A stretch of 64,000 bases of DNA from NCBI RefSeq assembly GCF_007748175.1, contig NZ_CP037422.1:4024327-4088326 (forward strand), given 5' to 3'. The translations under genes and the position numbers were made by a program. The DNA is from Gimesia aquarii. Lineage in GTDB: Bacteria; Planctomycetota; Planctomycetia; Planctomycetales; Planctomycetaceae. The notes beneath the pieces were generated by a model that did not search any database, was not told the origin of the DNA, and was given only the letters and a program-made list of their open reading frames with translations. The first letter of the stretch is position 1; every line of letters starts with the position of its first letter. Shown in pieces: positions 55,168-64,000 of this stretch.

Positions 55168-56604
55168 TCAGGCGGATGTTGGCAAGAGTTCACGAATCGG
55201 TTTGCCGAAGGGCAAGATCGCCACGGGCCGCCCCTGGAGGTCATGTAAAACATGTTCATGATCAACTCCCAGGTGACGATATACGGTGGCCCAAAGGTCA
55301 TTGGGGGTCATTCGACGTTCAACAGGATATTCACCTCTGGGATTGGTTGCGCCGATGACTTGACCGGTTCGCATTCCACCACCGGAAACAAGGACAGACA
55401 TGGCCTTTGGCCAGTGATCTCGACCAGGTTGCATCACACCCGTTTGTGTTCCACGTTGTACATTGATTTTTGGAGTTCGTCCGAATTCGCCAGTGACTAC
55501 GAGTAATACCTTTCGGTCCAGTCCGCGTTGATATAAATCTTCAATGAGTGCTGAAACAGCCTGGTCATAAGGTGGTAAACGCCAGTCACAGTCTTTAAAC
55601 AGATGAGCATTGACAGCGTGAGAATCCCAGTTATATGCAGCTGTTTTGGGAGTTCCTTTGCCAGGATAGGGATGCTCCCAAACCATTGTGACAAACCTCA
55701 CACCAGATTCGACGAGTCGTCGTCCCAAAATAGCCCGCTGGCCATAAGCATTCCAACCATAGCGATCGCGGATTTCTTTTGGTTCCTTGGAGAGATCAAA
55801 TGCGTTACGCACTTTTTCACTTGTCAGCATATCGACAGCCTGGCGATTGAAGCTGTCCATTGCTTTCATCGAACCGCTTTTGTCAACATCTCGCCGAAAA
55901 TTATCAATGCCATTCAACATGGCAATCCGATCGTCCAGGCGGGCTTCCATCGAAGATTTGACTCCGATGTTTTGCACTTTGAAATCAGGAGCACTGGGAT
56001 CTCCTGCCACTATAAATGGAGTCATTGAAGCACCGAGATAAGCGGGCCCCATGGCAAAGGTATCAATTGAGGCGCGAGAGGAATCGACTTCACTTACACA
56101 AACCGGCATTTCATTGCCATTTTTTTGTAACATCTTTTTCACAATGCTACTGACTGCAGGTGCATCATTGACAGTTCCCACCGGTGTCGCAGGAACCCGA
56201 CCTGTCATTAATCGCTTATGGCCGCCTCCATGATCGGCAAACTCATGATGAATTGAACGAATCAAATTAAATTTATCGGCTACTTTGGCATGTTGTGGTA
56301 ACATTTCACAAACATCGAGACCGGGCACATTTGTGTGGATCGGGCCTAGTTCACCCCGATATTCAGCCGGCGCGCCCGGCTTCATGTCATAGGTTTCCAT
56401 ATGGGGAGGACCACCGGGAAGCCAGACGAATATCACTGAAGTATCATTTAAAGAAACTCGGGCAGCCTTTGCGATTGCCTGTTGACGAAGAATATCAACC
56501 ATCCCTAAGCCTAAGAGGCTTGATCCCCCTAATTCAAGGAACGTTCGCCGTTTCATAGGGCCCGCACAGCGGCGATTATTGGAATTAACACTCATTCTAA
56601 TCAT
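55168..56604 (-). CDS. DUF1501 Tat-exported protein
   Basis: About 478 aa from the ATG at 56604 (others at 56595, and TTG at 56616). KRRTFLELGGSSLLGLGMVD near the N-terminus is a Tat-type twin-arginine signal. The rest is the sulfatase-like DUF1501 domain: IFVWLPGGPPHMETYDMKP, then SIHHEFADHGGGHKR, and LVVTGEFGRTPKI with RDHWP, conserved His/Asp/Glu positions that bind metal in the alkaline phosphatase superfamily. In planctomycetes these genes usually pair with a DUF1549/DUF1553 gene, as here (divergent, 286 bp away). Substrate unknown; export by Tat implies folding with cofactor before transport. Confidence 0.9.
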   Translation of the reverse strand: MIRMSVNSNNRRCAGPMKRRTFLELGGSSLLGLGMVDILRQQAIAKAARVSLNDTSVIFVWLPGGPPHMETYDMKPGAPAEYRGELGPIHTNVPGLDVCEMLPQHAKVADKFNLIRSIHHEFADHGGGHKRLMTGRVPATPVGTVNDAPAVSSIVKKMLQKNGNEMPVCVSEVDSSRASIDTFAMGPAYLGASMTPFIVAGDPSAPDFKVQNIGVKSSMEARLDDRIAMLNGIDNFRRDVDKSGSMKAMDSFNRQAVDMLTSEKVRNAFDLSKEPKEIRDRYGWNAYGQRAILGRRLVESGVRFVTMVWEHPYPGKGTPKTAAYNWDSHAVNAHLFKDCDWRLPPYDQAVSALIEDLYQRGLDRKVLLVVTGEFGRTPKINVQRGTQTGVMQPGRDHWPKAMSVLVSGGGMRTGQVIGATNPRGEYPVERRMTPNDLWATVYRHLGVDHEHVLHDLQGRPVAILPFGKPIRELLPTSA

Positions 56605-56901
56605 CCCAATCGACAAAAAAACTCATATGGCTTTTCGTATAAGAATACATCAACGTATTGTAATGTATTCTCCATCGATTAGAATAGAAACACAAGTTCA
56701 ATTTAATTAAACAATCTCCCAAGATTAATTTTTGATATTCACAGCAAAACAATCTATTTTTTAAAGATCCTACAGCTTCACGGCAAATTCAAACTATTTG
56801 TTTCGAGTTTTTCTTTCCCAGCCAAATACGATACATAAGGTCACATTCTAAAAAAAGAATCCGTGACTCCTTAATGATCCTGCCAAAATGTGAATAAATC
56901 C
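56605..56901. promoter_or_regulatory. Divergent promoter region
   Basis: About 297 bp between the divergent DUF1501 and DUF1549/DUF1553 genes, AT-rich, with no coding frame. The divergent arrangement would allow joint control. No specific operator identified. Confidence 0.35.
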
Positions 56902-59412
56902 ATGAATTCAAAATTCGCAATCCGATTGCTTATCCCCTGTCTGGGGGCTCTATTGATTCTGAACCCTCAGCTGACCTATGCCGATCAGCTCGCAGGCTTT
57001 CTCCCAAACCAGGCGAAAACGATTGTTTTCAACGATCCGGACGCGCGGCAGCAATTATTGATCACTCTGAAAGAAAAATCAGGGGGCATTCGCGATGTGA
57101 CTCGTGAAGTGCGCTATCATGTTGAGCCAGAGGGAGTTGTTCGTGTTAGTAAAACAGGCTACGTGACACCAATTGCGAATGGGCAGGCAACCATCACCGC
57201 ACAGCTCAATTCAATCGCTCCCCTTGTCTTTCCTGTCCAAGTTTCTTCATTTGAAAAACAACGGGCCGTCAGTTTTTACAATGATGTCATTCCTCAACTA
57301 ACTCGTGCCGGCTGCAATAGTGGTGCCTGCCATGGCACACCAGCTGGAAAAAATAACTTCCGTCTCTCATTGCTTGGTTATGAACCGCGTAATGATTTTG
57401 AATTCATCACCAAAGAATCACAAGGACGACGCGTTTCTCCAGCAGCACCCGAAACTAGTTTACTGCTCCGTAAAGCCACGGGAGGTATTCCGCATAATGG
57501 TGGAAAACGATTTGAAAAAAATGGAGCAGAATACAATCTGATTAAACGTTGGATTCAAGAAGGGATGAAATACGATCCTGACAACGATCCGATTGTGGAA
57601 CGACTCGAACTTTTCCCTAAAGATCGCGTACTCCCCAGACAATCGACACAGCAGCTTATTGTGATGGCATACTTTTCTGATGGGACATCGCGTGATATTA
57701 CCCGCAAAGCAGAATTCAAGCCCAATCAACCCATGATGGCAGAGGTCGATGAGCATGGCGTTGTCCGTGTCAAGGAATTCACGGGAACCACGTCAGTCAT
57801 GATTCGTTTTCAAGAACATGTCTCCGTATTTATGGCAACCATTCCGTTAGGTAAACCCACTCCCAATCTGCCTAAACCAAGTAATTTTATAGACGAACAC
57901 ATTTTTGCAAAACTAAAGGTCTTGGGGCTGCCACCATCTGGAGAATGTGATGATGCTACTTTCCTGCGACGCGCAACATTAGACATCACCGGCAGGCTTC
58001 CCACTTTAGAGCAAACACAAGAATTTTTGTCAGATAAACGACCTGACAAACGTGCTCGAAAAATTGACGACTTATTAGATAGCTCAGGGTACGCAGATTT
58101 ATTTGCCGCAAAATGGGCGGGAATCTTACGTAACAAAGCGGGAGGAAATCTGGAACAGGTTGCACGAGAAACATTCGGGTTTCATGCCTGGATTCGAAGC
58201 AGCATCTCCAGCAACAAACCGTTCGATCAATTTGTGACTGAGTTAATCACGGCCCGCGGTAAACCAGGTACCAATCCAGCCGTTTCCTGGTATAGAGCAG
58301 TTAAAGATCCCAAAGACCAGATGTCAGATATTGCCCAGGTTTTTCTAGGCGTGCGTATTCAATGTGCACAGTGTCACCACCATCCCTATGAAAAGTGGAG
58401 TCAGGATGATTTCTATGGCTTTCAGGCATTCTTTAATACGATTGGACGCAAAGAGGTTTATAAGCTGCCTGAAGATGACATCATCTACCATAAACGTATT
58501 GTGGCTGTTGCCAAAAATCCCAACACTGATCGCGAACTCAAACCCACGCCTCTCGATGAAGTCGCGTTGGAAATCCCTGCGCAAAGAGATCCAAGGATTG
58601 ACTTAGCAAATTGGATCTCTTCGCCAAAGAATCCCTTCTTCGCCAAGATGCTCGTGAATCGTTACTGGAAACATTTCTTTGGACGAGGACTTGTTGAACC
58701 GGAAGATGATATTCGGGTGACAAACCCGGCAACTCATCCAGCATTACTTAATGCTTTAGCAGATTCGTTTGTCAAATCAAATTATGATTTAAAAGAAGTC
58801 TGCCGTACTATCTGTAATAGTCGCACCTACCAACTCAGTTCATTCCCCAACGAACACAACAAAGATGACGAACAAAACTACGCACGATATTACCCCCGCC
58901 GACTCACTGCTGAGGTAATGCTTGATGCTATGAATGATACGGCCGGCGCGAAGAATAATTTCAATCATCAACCAGTGGGAGTCCGTGCTGTCGCACTACC
59001 CGACGATTCAGCCAACCTGGAATCATTCTTTCTGCGCGTGTTCGGCCGGCCGCAAATGGATACCGCTTGTGAATGCGAGCGAACAGCGAATGCTGATTTA
59101 TCCCAAAGCCTGCATCTCATCAATTCCTATGCGATGCAGAAACTTCTTTCCGCTCCAGATGGAAGAGCAGCCCAACTGGCGCGTGACAAAATGAAAGATG
59201 ATCAAACCCATATTAACGAATTATATTTGCATGCCCTGTCTCGGTTACCTACACAAAACGAACTTGATACAGCTTTGAAACATTTGGAGAAAAAACGAAA
59301 ACAATCGAAAGCTGACCCGAAGAAATTGTCGATGGGACAAGCTGAAAAAGATGCCTATGAAGACATTATCTGGGTTATGATCAATACAAAAGAATTTTTA
59401 TTCAACCATTAA
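56902..59412 (+). CDS. DUF1549/DUF1553 protein with Big_2-like domains and cytochrome-c-type motifs
   Basis: About 836 aa from the ATG at 56902 (a GTG at 56890 would add four residues). Signal peptide (LLIPCLGALLILNPQLTYA). Next is an Ig-like Big_2 domain (VEPEGVVRVSKTGYVTPIAN), then AGCNSGACHGTPAGKNNFRL, the PSCyt-type heme-like Cys/His motif, a second Big_2-like stretch, the DUF1549 domain (FLRRATLDITGRLPT) and DUF1553 (DLANWISSPKNPFFAKMLVN). IQCAQCHHHPYEKW holds a CxxCH heme motif. These domains are characteristic of planctomycetes and often accompany DUF1501 and PPC proteins; a role in extracytoplasmic redox or polymer breakdown has been suggested but is not shown. Only 6 bp separate it from the PPC gene, so they form an operon. 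Confidence 0.9.
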   Translation: MNSKFAIRLLIPCLGALLILNPQLTYADQLAGFLPNQAKTIVFNDPDARQQLLITLKEKSGGIRDVTREVRYHVEPEGVVRVSKTGYVTPIANGQATITAQLNSIAPLVFPVQVSSFEKQRAVSFYNDVIPQLTRAGCNSGACHGTPAGKNNFRLSLLGYEPRNDFEFITKESQGRRVSPAAPETSLLLRKATGGIPHNGGKRFEKNGAEYNLIKRWIQEGMKYDPDNDPIVERLELFPKDRVLPRQSTQQLIVMAYFSDGTSRDITRKAEFKPNQPMMAEVDEHGVVRVKEFTGTTSVMIRFQEHVSVFMATIPLGKPTPNLPKPSNFIDEHIFAKLKVLGLPPSGECDDATFLRRATLDITGRLPTLEQTQEFLSDKRPDKRARKIDDLLDSSGYADLFAAKWAGILRNKAGGNLEQVARETFGFHAWIRSSISSNKPFDQFVTELITARGKPGTNPAVSWYRAVKDPKDQMSDIAQVFLGVRIQCAQCHHHPYEKWSQDDFYGFQAFFNTIGRKEVYKLPEDDIIYHKRIVAVAKNPNTDRELKPTPLDEVALEIPAQRDPRIDLANWISSPKNPFFAKMLVNRYWKHFFGRGLVEPEDDIRVTNPATHPALLNALADSFVKSNYDLKEVCRTICNSRTYQLSSFPNEHNKDDEQNYARYYPRRLTAEVMLDAMNDTAGAKNNFNHQPVGVRAVALPDDSANLESFFLRVFGRPQMDTACECERTANADLSQSLHLINSYAMQKLLSAPDGRAAQLARDKMKDDQTHINELYLHALSRLPTQNELDTALKHLEKKRKQSKADPKKLSMGQAEKDAYEDIIWVMINTKEFLFNH

Positions 59413-59418
59413 AATGCA

Positions 59419-61965
59419 ATGAATGAATTCAAAATGAACGCAATAAAACTGACACAATTTTATTTCCTTACGATGTTGGTTGCCCTGTTCTATCAACAGG
59501 TAGTATTAGCACAATTACCAACTGCTGATCTGGCACGGGTCGAACCATTTGCAGCCTCTGCAGGAAAAAGCATTGAAGTGACTATCAGCGGAACGAACCT
59601 GGATGATGCCACCGAACTGCGTTTTACTCACCCCGGCATCACGGCCAAACCCGTCTTATTGCCTGCAGACGATTTTTTTCCGAAAGCACGTATCCAAGGT
59701 TCAAAATTCACTGTCACAGTAGCACAGAACGTTCCCCCTGGAATCTATGAAGCGCGCGCCGTCTCTTATTTTGGACTCTCTACAGCCAGGCCCTTTGTTG
59801 TCGCTGCCGCTGATAGTCGCGAAGTGAGTGAGTCCGGAAACCATGCAACCAGAGAGACAGCGATGTCTGTTGATGTGAATTCCGTGATAACGGGCAGTGT
59901 CGCTTCACGGGGCATTGATTGGTACAAATTCAAGGCAACCGCCGGTCAACGAATATTAATCGAAATTCTTGCTGAGCGAATTGATTCGAAGATGGATGGC
60001 CAGATCATTGTTTATGATTCAAAAGGTCGCGAAGTAAATCGCAACCGTGACTGGTACGGTCGCGATCCTTTTATCGAAATCAACTCGAAACAGGATAACG
60101 AATTTTATGTGGCTATTTCTGATATTCTTTACCGAGGGGGAGGAAACCATTTTTATCGATTGAGCATCTCTGACAAACCCCACATTGACTTTGTTTTTCC
60201 TCCCGCAGGTGAACCGGGTTCAAAAAACATTTACACGGTATATGGACGGAATTTACCAGGTGGTAGTTTGGGAAAATCCGTTACGCTCAATGGACAACAA
60301 CTGGAATCGCTCGAAGTCGAAATTCGAATGCCCGATGTGCCTACGCCCCCTGCCAGTTTCCAACCCGGGACTCCCAGGCAGGGTCTATTACGTGCGTCAG
60401 AGTTTCAACTCGAGAATTCTAATTCCGTAAAGATCGGTTTCGCTACCGGGCCTGTAGTGATTGAATCGTCTCACTTAAATCAACAGCAGGTTACCCTGCC
60501 GGTAGAAATCGCCGGACGTTTTGATGAACCGAACGATGAAGATGTTTTTCGATTTCGCACTGAAAAAGGAAAGACTTATTGTATCGAGGTCATTTCTGAC
60601 CGCATGCAATCTCAAGTCGATCCCGCTCTGGAAGTCCGCCAGATCATGCGATCAAAAGAGGGAGTGGAAACTCTCAAAAAAGTAGCCGAGAATGATGACC
60701 TTCCCTCTTTTTTCAGCGTTCATAATAAAGATGCAATCAACCTCAACTCGAATGATGCCGCTGTTTCTTTCGTCGCAGAACATGATGGTGACTATGCGGT
60801 AACAGTGCTCAATCAGTTTGGCGGAGGTAGTCCAGCCGATATTTACCGTCTGGCGATTCGAGAACCCAAACCAGATTTTCAATTGATTGCTACAACAGAA
60901 CGCCCCCTGCCTACCGGACGAACGGGCTATTCAGTGACTCCGCTTTTAAGAAAGGGAGCCAAATGGGGCGTCCGTATTGTCGCGCCACGCCAGGATGATT
61001 TTACTGGGGAAATCGTAATTACCGCCGAGAATTTACCACAGGGAGTCACCGCGCAGCCTTTGACGCTCAGTGGAAAAACGGATCGTGGAATCCTTATCAT
61101 TTCTGCTGATCCATCTGCGAAAACCTGGGCAGGTGAAATTAAAATCATTGGAAAGGCACAAATTAATCAACAACAAATTGTCCGTGAAGCAAAGTTTGCC
61201 TCTTTGATCTGGGGACATATCTTTTCCGATGCCATTCGAGTGCGTTCCAGACTTACGACACGTATTCCCCTTTCCGTGAATGAACACGAAAAAGCACCTG
61301 TGATTCTGGCGCCTGTGGAAAACAAAGAATATACAGTCGAACTCAATCAAAAACTAGAAATCCCCATCAAAATTATCAACAATGGCAAACGGACGGGAAA
61401 CCTGACAATAGAACCGCATGGTCTATTCGGTATGTTACGCAGTCCTCCTACAGTCAATATTGCGGAGAACAAAACTGACGGAAAACTGGTGATTGACTTT
61501 AAACCAAATGGCAATTTCAAAGCGGAAGCCGGGCGTTATCAATTTGCACTATTGGGAGTCGGCGTGACTCAATACCAGCATAACCTACAAGCGAGTAAAA
61601 AAGCTGCTGCTGAATTGAAACGCATAGAAAACCTGGTCGTACAAGTTAAGTCCGATGTAGATCGCACGAAAGCAACTGTTGAAAAAACAAAGACTATGCT
61701 GAATCAAGCCAAACAAAATGCAGCCCAATCCGGTTCAGAATCTGAACGACAAATAAAACTGAAAAAGGCGCAGGCGGATTACGACACAGCACTCAAAGCG
61801 TCTAAAACGGCAGCAGCTAAACTGGTTCAGGCCGAAAAAGTGAAAACACAATTAGCCGCAAAAGCAAAATCAACGGAATCAAAAGCATCAGCAAAAAGTA
61901 ATAAATTTGCAGTCTGGTCAGATTTGATCACTGTGAATGTCAAGAAACCAGCAGACAAAAAGTAG
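59419..61965 (+). CDS. Secreted PPC-domain protein with C-terminal coiled coil
   Basis: 848 aa. Signal peptide (FLTMLVALFYQQVVLA). First an IPT/TIG-like segment (VEPFAASAGKSIEVTISGTN), then a bacterial pre-peptidase C-terminal (PPC) beta-sandwich (GSVASRGIDWYKFKATAGQR, LIEILAERIDSKMDGQI), a second PPC-like module (GRFDEPNDEDVFRFRTEKGK) and further beta domains. Residues about 725-830 are a Lys/Ala/Gln-rich coiled coil (AAAELKRIENLVVQVKSDVD). Family members are exported partner proteins of the DUF1549/DUF1553 type. The start ATG is 6 bp past the upstream stop, so both are translated from one mRNA. No enzymatic motif seen. Confidence 0.85.
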   Translation: MNEFKMNAIKLTQFYFLTMLVALFYQQVVLAQLPTADLARVEPFAASAGKSIEVTISGTNLDDATELRFTHPGITAKPVLLPADDFFPKARIQGSKFTVTVAQNVPPGIYEARAVSYFGLSTARPFVVAAADSREVSESGNHATRETAMSVDVNSVITGSVASRGIDWYKFKATAGQRILIEILAERIDSKMDGQIIVYDSKGREVNRNRDWYGRDPFIEINSKQDNEFYVAISDILYRGGGNHFYRLSISDKPHIDFVFPPAGEPGSKNIYTVYGRNLPGGSLGKSVTLNGQQLESLEVEIRMPDVPTPPASFQPGTPRQGLLRASEFQLENSNSVKIGFATGPVVIESSHLNQQQVTLPVEIAGRFDEPNDEDVFRFRTEKGKTYCIEVISDRMQSQVDPALEVRQIMRSKEGVETLKKVAENDDLPSFFSVHNKDAINLNSNDAAVSFVAEHDGDYAVTVLNQFGGGSPADIYRLAIREPKPDFQLIATTERPLPTGRTGYSVTPLLRKGAKWGVRIVAPRQDDFTGEIVITAENLPQGVTAQPLTLSGKTDRGILIISADPSAKTWAGEIKIIGKAQINQQQIVREAKFASLIWGHIFSDAIRVRSRLTTRIPLSVNEHEKAPVILAPVENKEYTVELNQKLEIPIKIINNGKRTGNLTIEPHGLFGMLRSPPTVNIAENKTDGKLVIDFKPNGNFKAEAGRYQFALLGVGVTQYQHNLQASKKAAAELKRIENLVVQVKSDVDRTKATVEKTKTMLNQAKQNAAQSGSESERQIKLKKAQADYDTALKASKTAAAKLVQAEKVKTQLAAKAKSTESKASAKSNKFAVWSDLITVNVKKPADKK

Positions 61966-62042
61966 CGCAAAGCCAGACCAAGAAATCAGATACAGTAAAT
62001 CGACCTGAATAACAGATCCTTGGGTCGTATTATTGAAGTTTT
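61966..62042. terminator. Possible weak bidirectional terminator
   Basis: Between convergent genes. CGACC (62001-62005 region) can pair with GGTCG about 20 bases on, followed some 10 bases later by TTTTTT. The stem is short, so this is only a candidate end for the PPC operon. Confidence 0.25.
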
Positions 62043-64000
62043 TTAATCTAAAGCAATCGACGGAATTGACTGGTCTGAGACACTTGAAAAGAGTTTTCCT
62101 CCTTCTGCAAGCCAGAGCTCTTGAGAAACCGAGACCTTTTTAAATTTCTGCACTTTGCCTGAAGGCCAGCGGACAATCAATTCGTCAATTTGTCTGGCAT
62201 TGCCCAGACCGACAATGAGACGACGCTCATTACTGGCTTGGTAGCCGTCTCCTGCGGTAAGCTGACGTGTAATCGTTTTATTATCAATTCGAACTTGAAC
62301 CGTTGTCCCAATGGCATCTCGATTCGATTCCACTCCGAATAATCGAAGTGAAAGATAATTACCTGCAGGAACACTCGTATTTGTCAAAAGTGCGGAGCCA
62401 CCTTCAAGATGACCGACAATGAGATCGTTGCGACCATCCCGATTCCAATCTATTCTAGCAACAGATCGTCCCAATCGTTTTTCCTGAAAATACGAACCCA
62501 AAACGGTACCATCAACTTTTGAAAATCGCTGTCCATTCCATTGAAACAGTAGTGGTAGCATTTTGTAGGGTCGCCCCTGCTGGCGCAAGTCATCAACGTG
62601 ACCATTTGACACGAATAATTCGAGACGTCCGTCAAGATCCAGATCTAGAAACTGTGTTCCAAACCCGAGAACATTCAATGTGGGAGAATGAAGGTCCATC
62701 ATGCGCGTACGATCTTCATAATACCCTATTGATGAATTTACATAGAACGTATTTGATTCACTAAGGAAGTTCGTTATGTGAACGTCCAATTGCCCATCAT
62801 CGTTGAGATCACCGAGGCTAATTCCCATACACCCCTCGGCCTTTCCATCCTCATTGAGAGCAAGACCGGCCGCGATTCCCCGCTCTTGCAAACGGGGCTG
62901 ATGATCACTACCGGATTCATTCACGAAAAAAAAGTTTGGTACAGTATCATTGGCGACAAGGAGACTTAATTGTCCCGATCCGTATGCGTCCCACACAGCT
63001 ACGCCAAGTCCTTTTCCACTCGGTTCAACGGACAGAAAGCCCTTTGTCATATCAGTAAAGTGGCCGTTTCCATCATTGAGCCATAAGCGATCAATCTCTC
63101 CCTGAAAGTGAAAGGGTAAGCACGCGCGTGGTGAACCGTCAGGGTGTTGACAAATACGTTCAAACACATCGTCCGCGGTTAAATAGTTAACTGCATAGAT
63201 GTCTGTCAATCCGTCTGCGTTCAGATCAGCCAGCACGCAACTCGTAGTCCATTGACTGCCGCCCACTCCCGCTTCTACAGTGGTGTCAGAAAACGTGCCA
63301 TCGCCATTGTTCGTCCACAAATAATTGGCTCCAATGTTTGCGACGTAGAGATCGGGAAATCCATCCGAATTAACGTCTCCAACGGAGACTCCCTGTCCAA
63401 AGCCACTTTCGTGAATGCCCACATCGGTAGTCACATCTTCAAACCTTATTGCTTCACAATTTCTAAAAAGACAATCGGAATCACGATTGGCATGCTCGTC
63501 GGGTGGCCAGGGTCTCCCTTGTGTGAAGTAGATATCGGGATAACCATCCATATCAAAGTCGAGCACACCGATACCGCCGCCCGTAAACTCGAACATCCTC
63601 CGAGAAGGACGTCCCTCGGTTCCATTAAAATACTGAAAGTGCAGACCACTTGCTTCGGCATCGTCTCGAAAAGACATCATCGATGACTTGTTTAAACGAA
63701 CTTTGTCTGATGATAAAGGGATCTCTCGAAAACGAGGAAGAGAATACATCGAGTAGTCCACAGACTGTGCGACATTCGCAGTGTTGACAGTCAAGCTCAA
63801 TGGAATCCCCTTGATTTTTGCTCGCAATTCTTCCAGATAACGTTGTGCATTTTGATGCTCTGGATCAACACGAACTCCCAGTTGACACCAGGCATATGCT
63901 TCCCAGATGCGTCCAGTCAATTCGTAACTTTTTGCTAGTTCCAATGCCGGTTCGATGCTCGCATTATCGCTCGTTGAAAAAAATCGATCCTGAACGACAT
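62043..64000 (-). CDS. TPR / FG-GAP / ASPIC-UnbV (CRTAC1-like) protein, 5' end outside window
   Basis: The frame is open to the right edge (upstream codons read FFSTSDNASIEPALELAK), so the TTG at 63944 is not the true start and the gene continues beyond 64000. It begins with a TPR-like helix pair (ELAKSYELTGRIWEAYAWCQ). Six or so FG-GAP/VCBS repeats follow with calcium-type loops such as DFDMDGYPDIYF, DVNSDGFPDLYV, DLNADGLTDIYA, DLNDDGQLDVHI and DWNRDGRNDLIV, forming a beta propeller. An ASPIC/UnbV domain closes it (GTTVQVRIDNKTITRQLTAG, IDELIVRWPSGKVQKF). Such proteins are secreted or surface-attached in planctomycetes; the substrate or partner is unknown. Confidence 0.85.
   Translation of the reverse strand, partial: VVQDRFFSTSDNASIEPALELAKSYELTGRIWEAYAWCQLGVRVDPEHQNAQRYLEELRAKIKGIPLSLTVNTANVAQSVDYSMYSLPRFREIPLSSDKVRLNKSSMMSFRDDAEASGLHFQYFNGTEGRPSRRMFEFTGGGIGVLDFDMDGYPDIYFTQGRPWPPDEHANRDSDCLFRNCEAIRFEDVTTDVGIHESGFGQGVSVGDVNSDGFPDLYVANIGANYLWTNNGDGTFSDTTVEAGVGGSQWTTSCVLADLNADGLTDIYAVNYLTADDVFERICQHPDGSPRACLPFHFQGEIDRLWLNDGNGHFTDMTKGFLSVEPSGKGLGVAVWDAYGSGQLSLLVANDTVPNFFFVNESGSDHQPRLQERGIAAGLALNEDGKAEGCMGISLGDLNDDGQLDVHITNFLSESNTFYVNSSIGYYEDRTRMMDLHSPTLNVLGFGTQFLDLDLDGRLELFVSNGHVDDLRQQGRPYKMLPLLFQWNGQRFSKVDGTVLGSYFQEKRLGRSVARIDWNRDGRNDLIVGHLEGGSALLTNTSVPAGNYLSLRLFGVESNRDAIGTTVQVRIDNKTITRQLTAGDGYQASNERRLIVGLGNARQIDELIVRWPSGKVQKFKKVSVSQELWLAEGGKLFSSVSDQSIPSIALD

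Noticed and set aside
1..64000. CRISPR arrays, tRNA or rRNA genes
   Set aside because: No regularly spaced short repeats with unique spacers, and no cloverleaf or rRNA-like sequence noticed; all regular repeats are coding (LRR, YD, membrane unit).

Overview
The window reads as chromosomal DNA of a planctomycete, probably of the Gimesia/Planctomycetaceae type (inference, no marker gene is present). The evidence is the set of protein families: a DUF1501 Tat-type protein, a DUF1549/DUF1553 protein with c-type heme motifs and a PPC-domain partner, a DUF1559 pseudopilin, two DUF1583-like proteins, a LEPR-XLL-type secreted enzyme, an ASPIC/UnbV FG-GAP protein, EF-hand and LRR proteins. No tRNA, rRNA or CRISPR array was seen.

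Layout. 1-540: 3' end of a CPA1 Na+/H+ antiporter. 541-1130: decayed IS and repeat DNA. 1275-4483: accessory minus-strand genes (hypothetical, 11-repeat LRR lipoprotein, internally triplicated membrane protein). 4668-19754: a co-directional minus-strand block whose last gene is a 2063-aa RHS/YD-repeat protein ending in a metzincin-like zinc protease. Its upstream genes are a Cys-rich small protein, a four-module glycan enzyme, a double glycosyltransferase, a CMP-sialate synthetase/GT29 sialyltransferase fusion, a radical SAM protein and a small glycosyltransferase-like protein. 20461-32528: a mobile-element region with two full copies and one internally deleted copy of one DDE integrase-type IS, an interspersed repeat, three gene remnants (including an EF-hand gene that has lost its 5' end) and one very large intact gene, a DUF4011/SF1 helicase/PD-(D/E)XK/DUF3320 protein resembling single-gene phage-defence helicases.

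32639-45518: a surface polysaccharide region: a sulfatase-superfamily membrane enzyme, two GT39-type membrane glycosyltransferases, a GT2, a Wzx-type flippase, two DUF1583-like paralogues, a DUF1559 pseudopilin and a methyltransferase, nearly all minus strand with short gaps. 46160-49420: a secreted WD40 protein. 49731-54494: a very large modular cellulase (CBM2, unassigned catalytic region, Calx-beta, GH8, Calx-beta, CBM2). 55168-61965: planctomycete DUF1501 / DUF1549-DUF1553 / PPC genes. 62043-64000: 5'-incomplete TPR/FG-GAP/ASPIC-UnbV protein.

Most noteworthy are the RHS-metzincin protein with a glycosylation block directly upstream, the CMP-sialate synthetase/GT29 fusion, the IS-bounded defence-helicase region with its gene remnants, and the bi-catalytic modular cellulase. 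Assignments were made by reading motifs; no database search was run.
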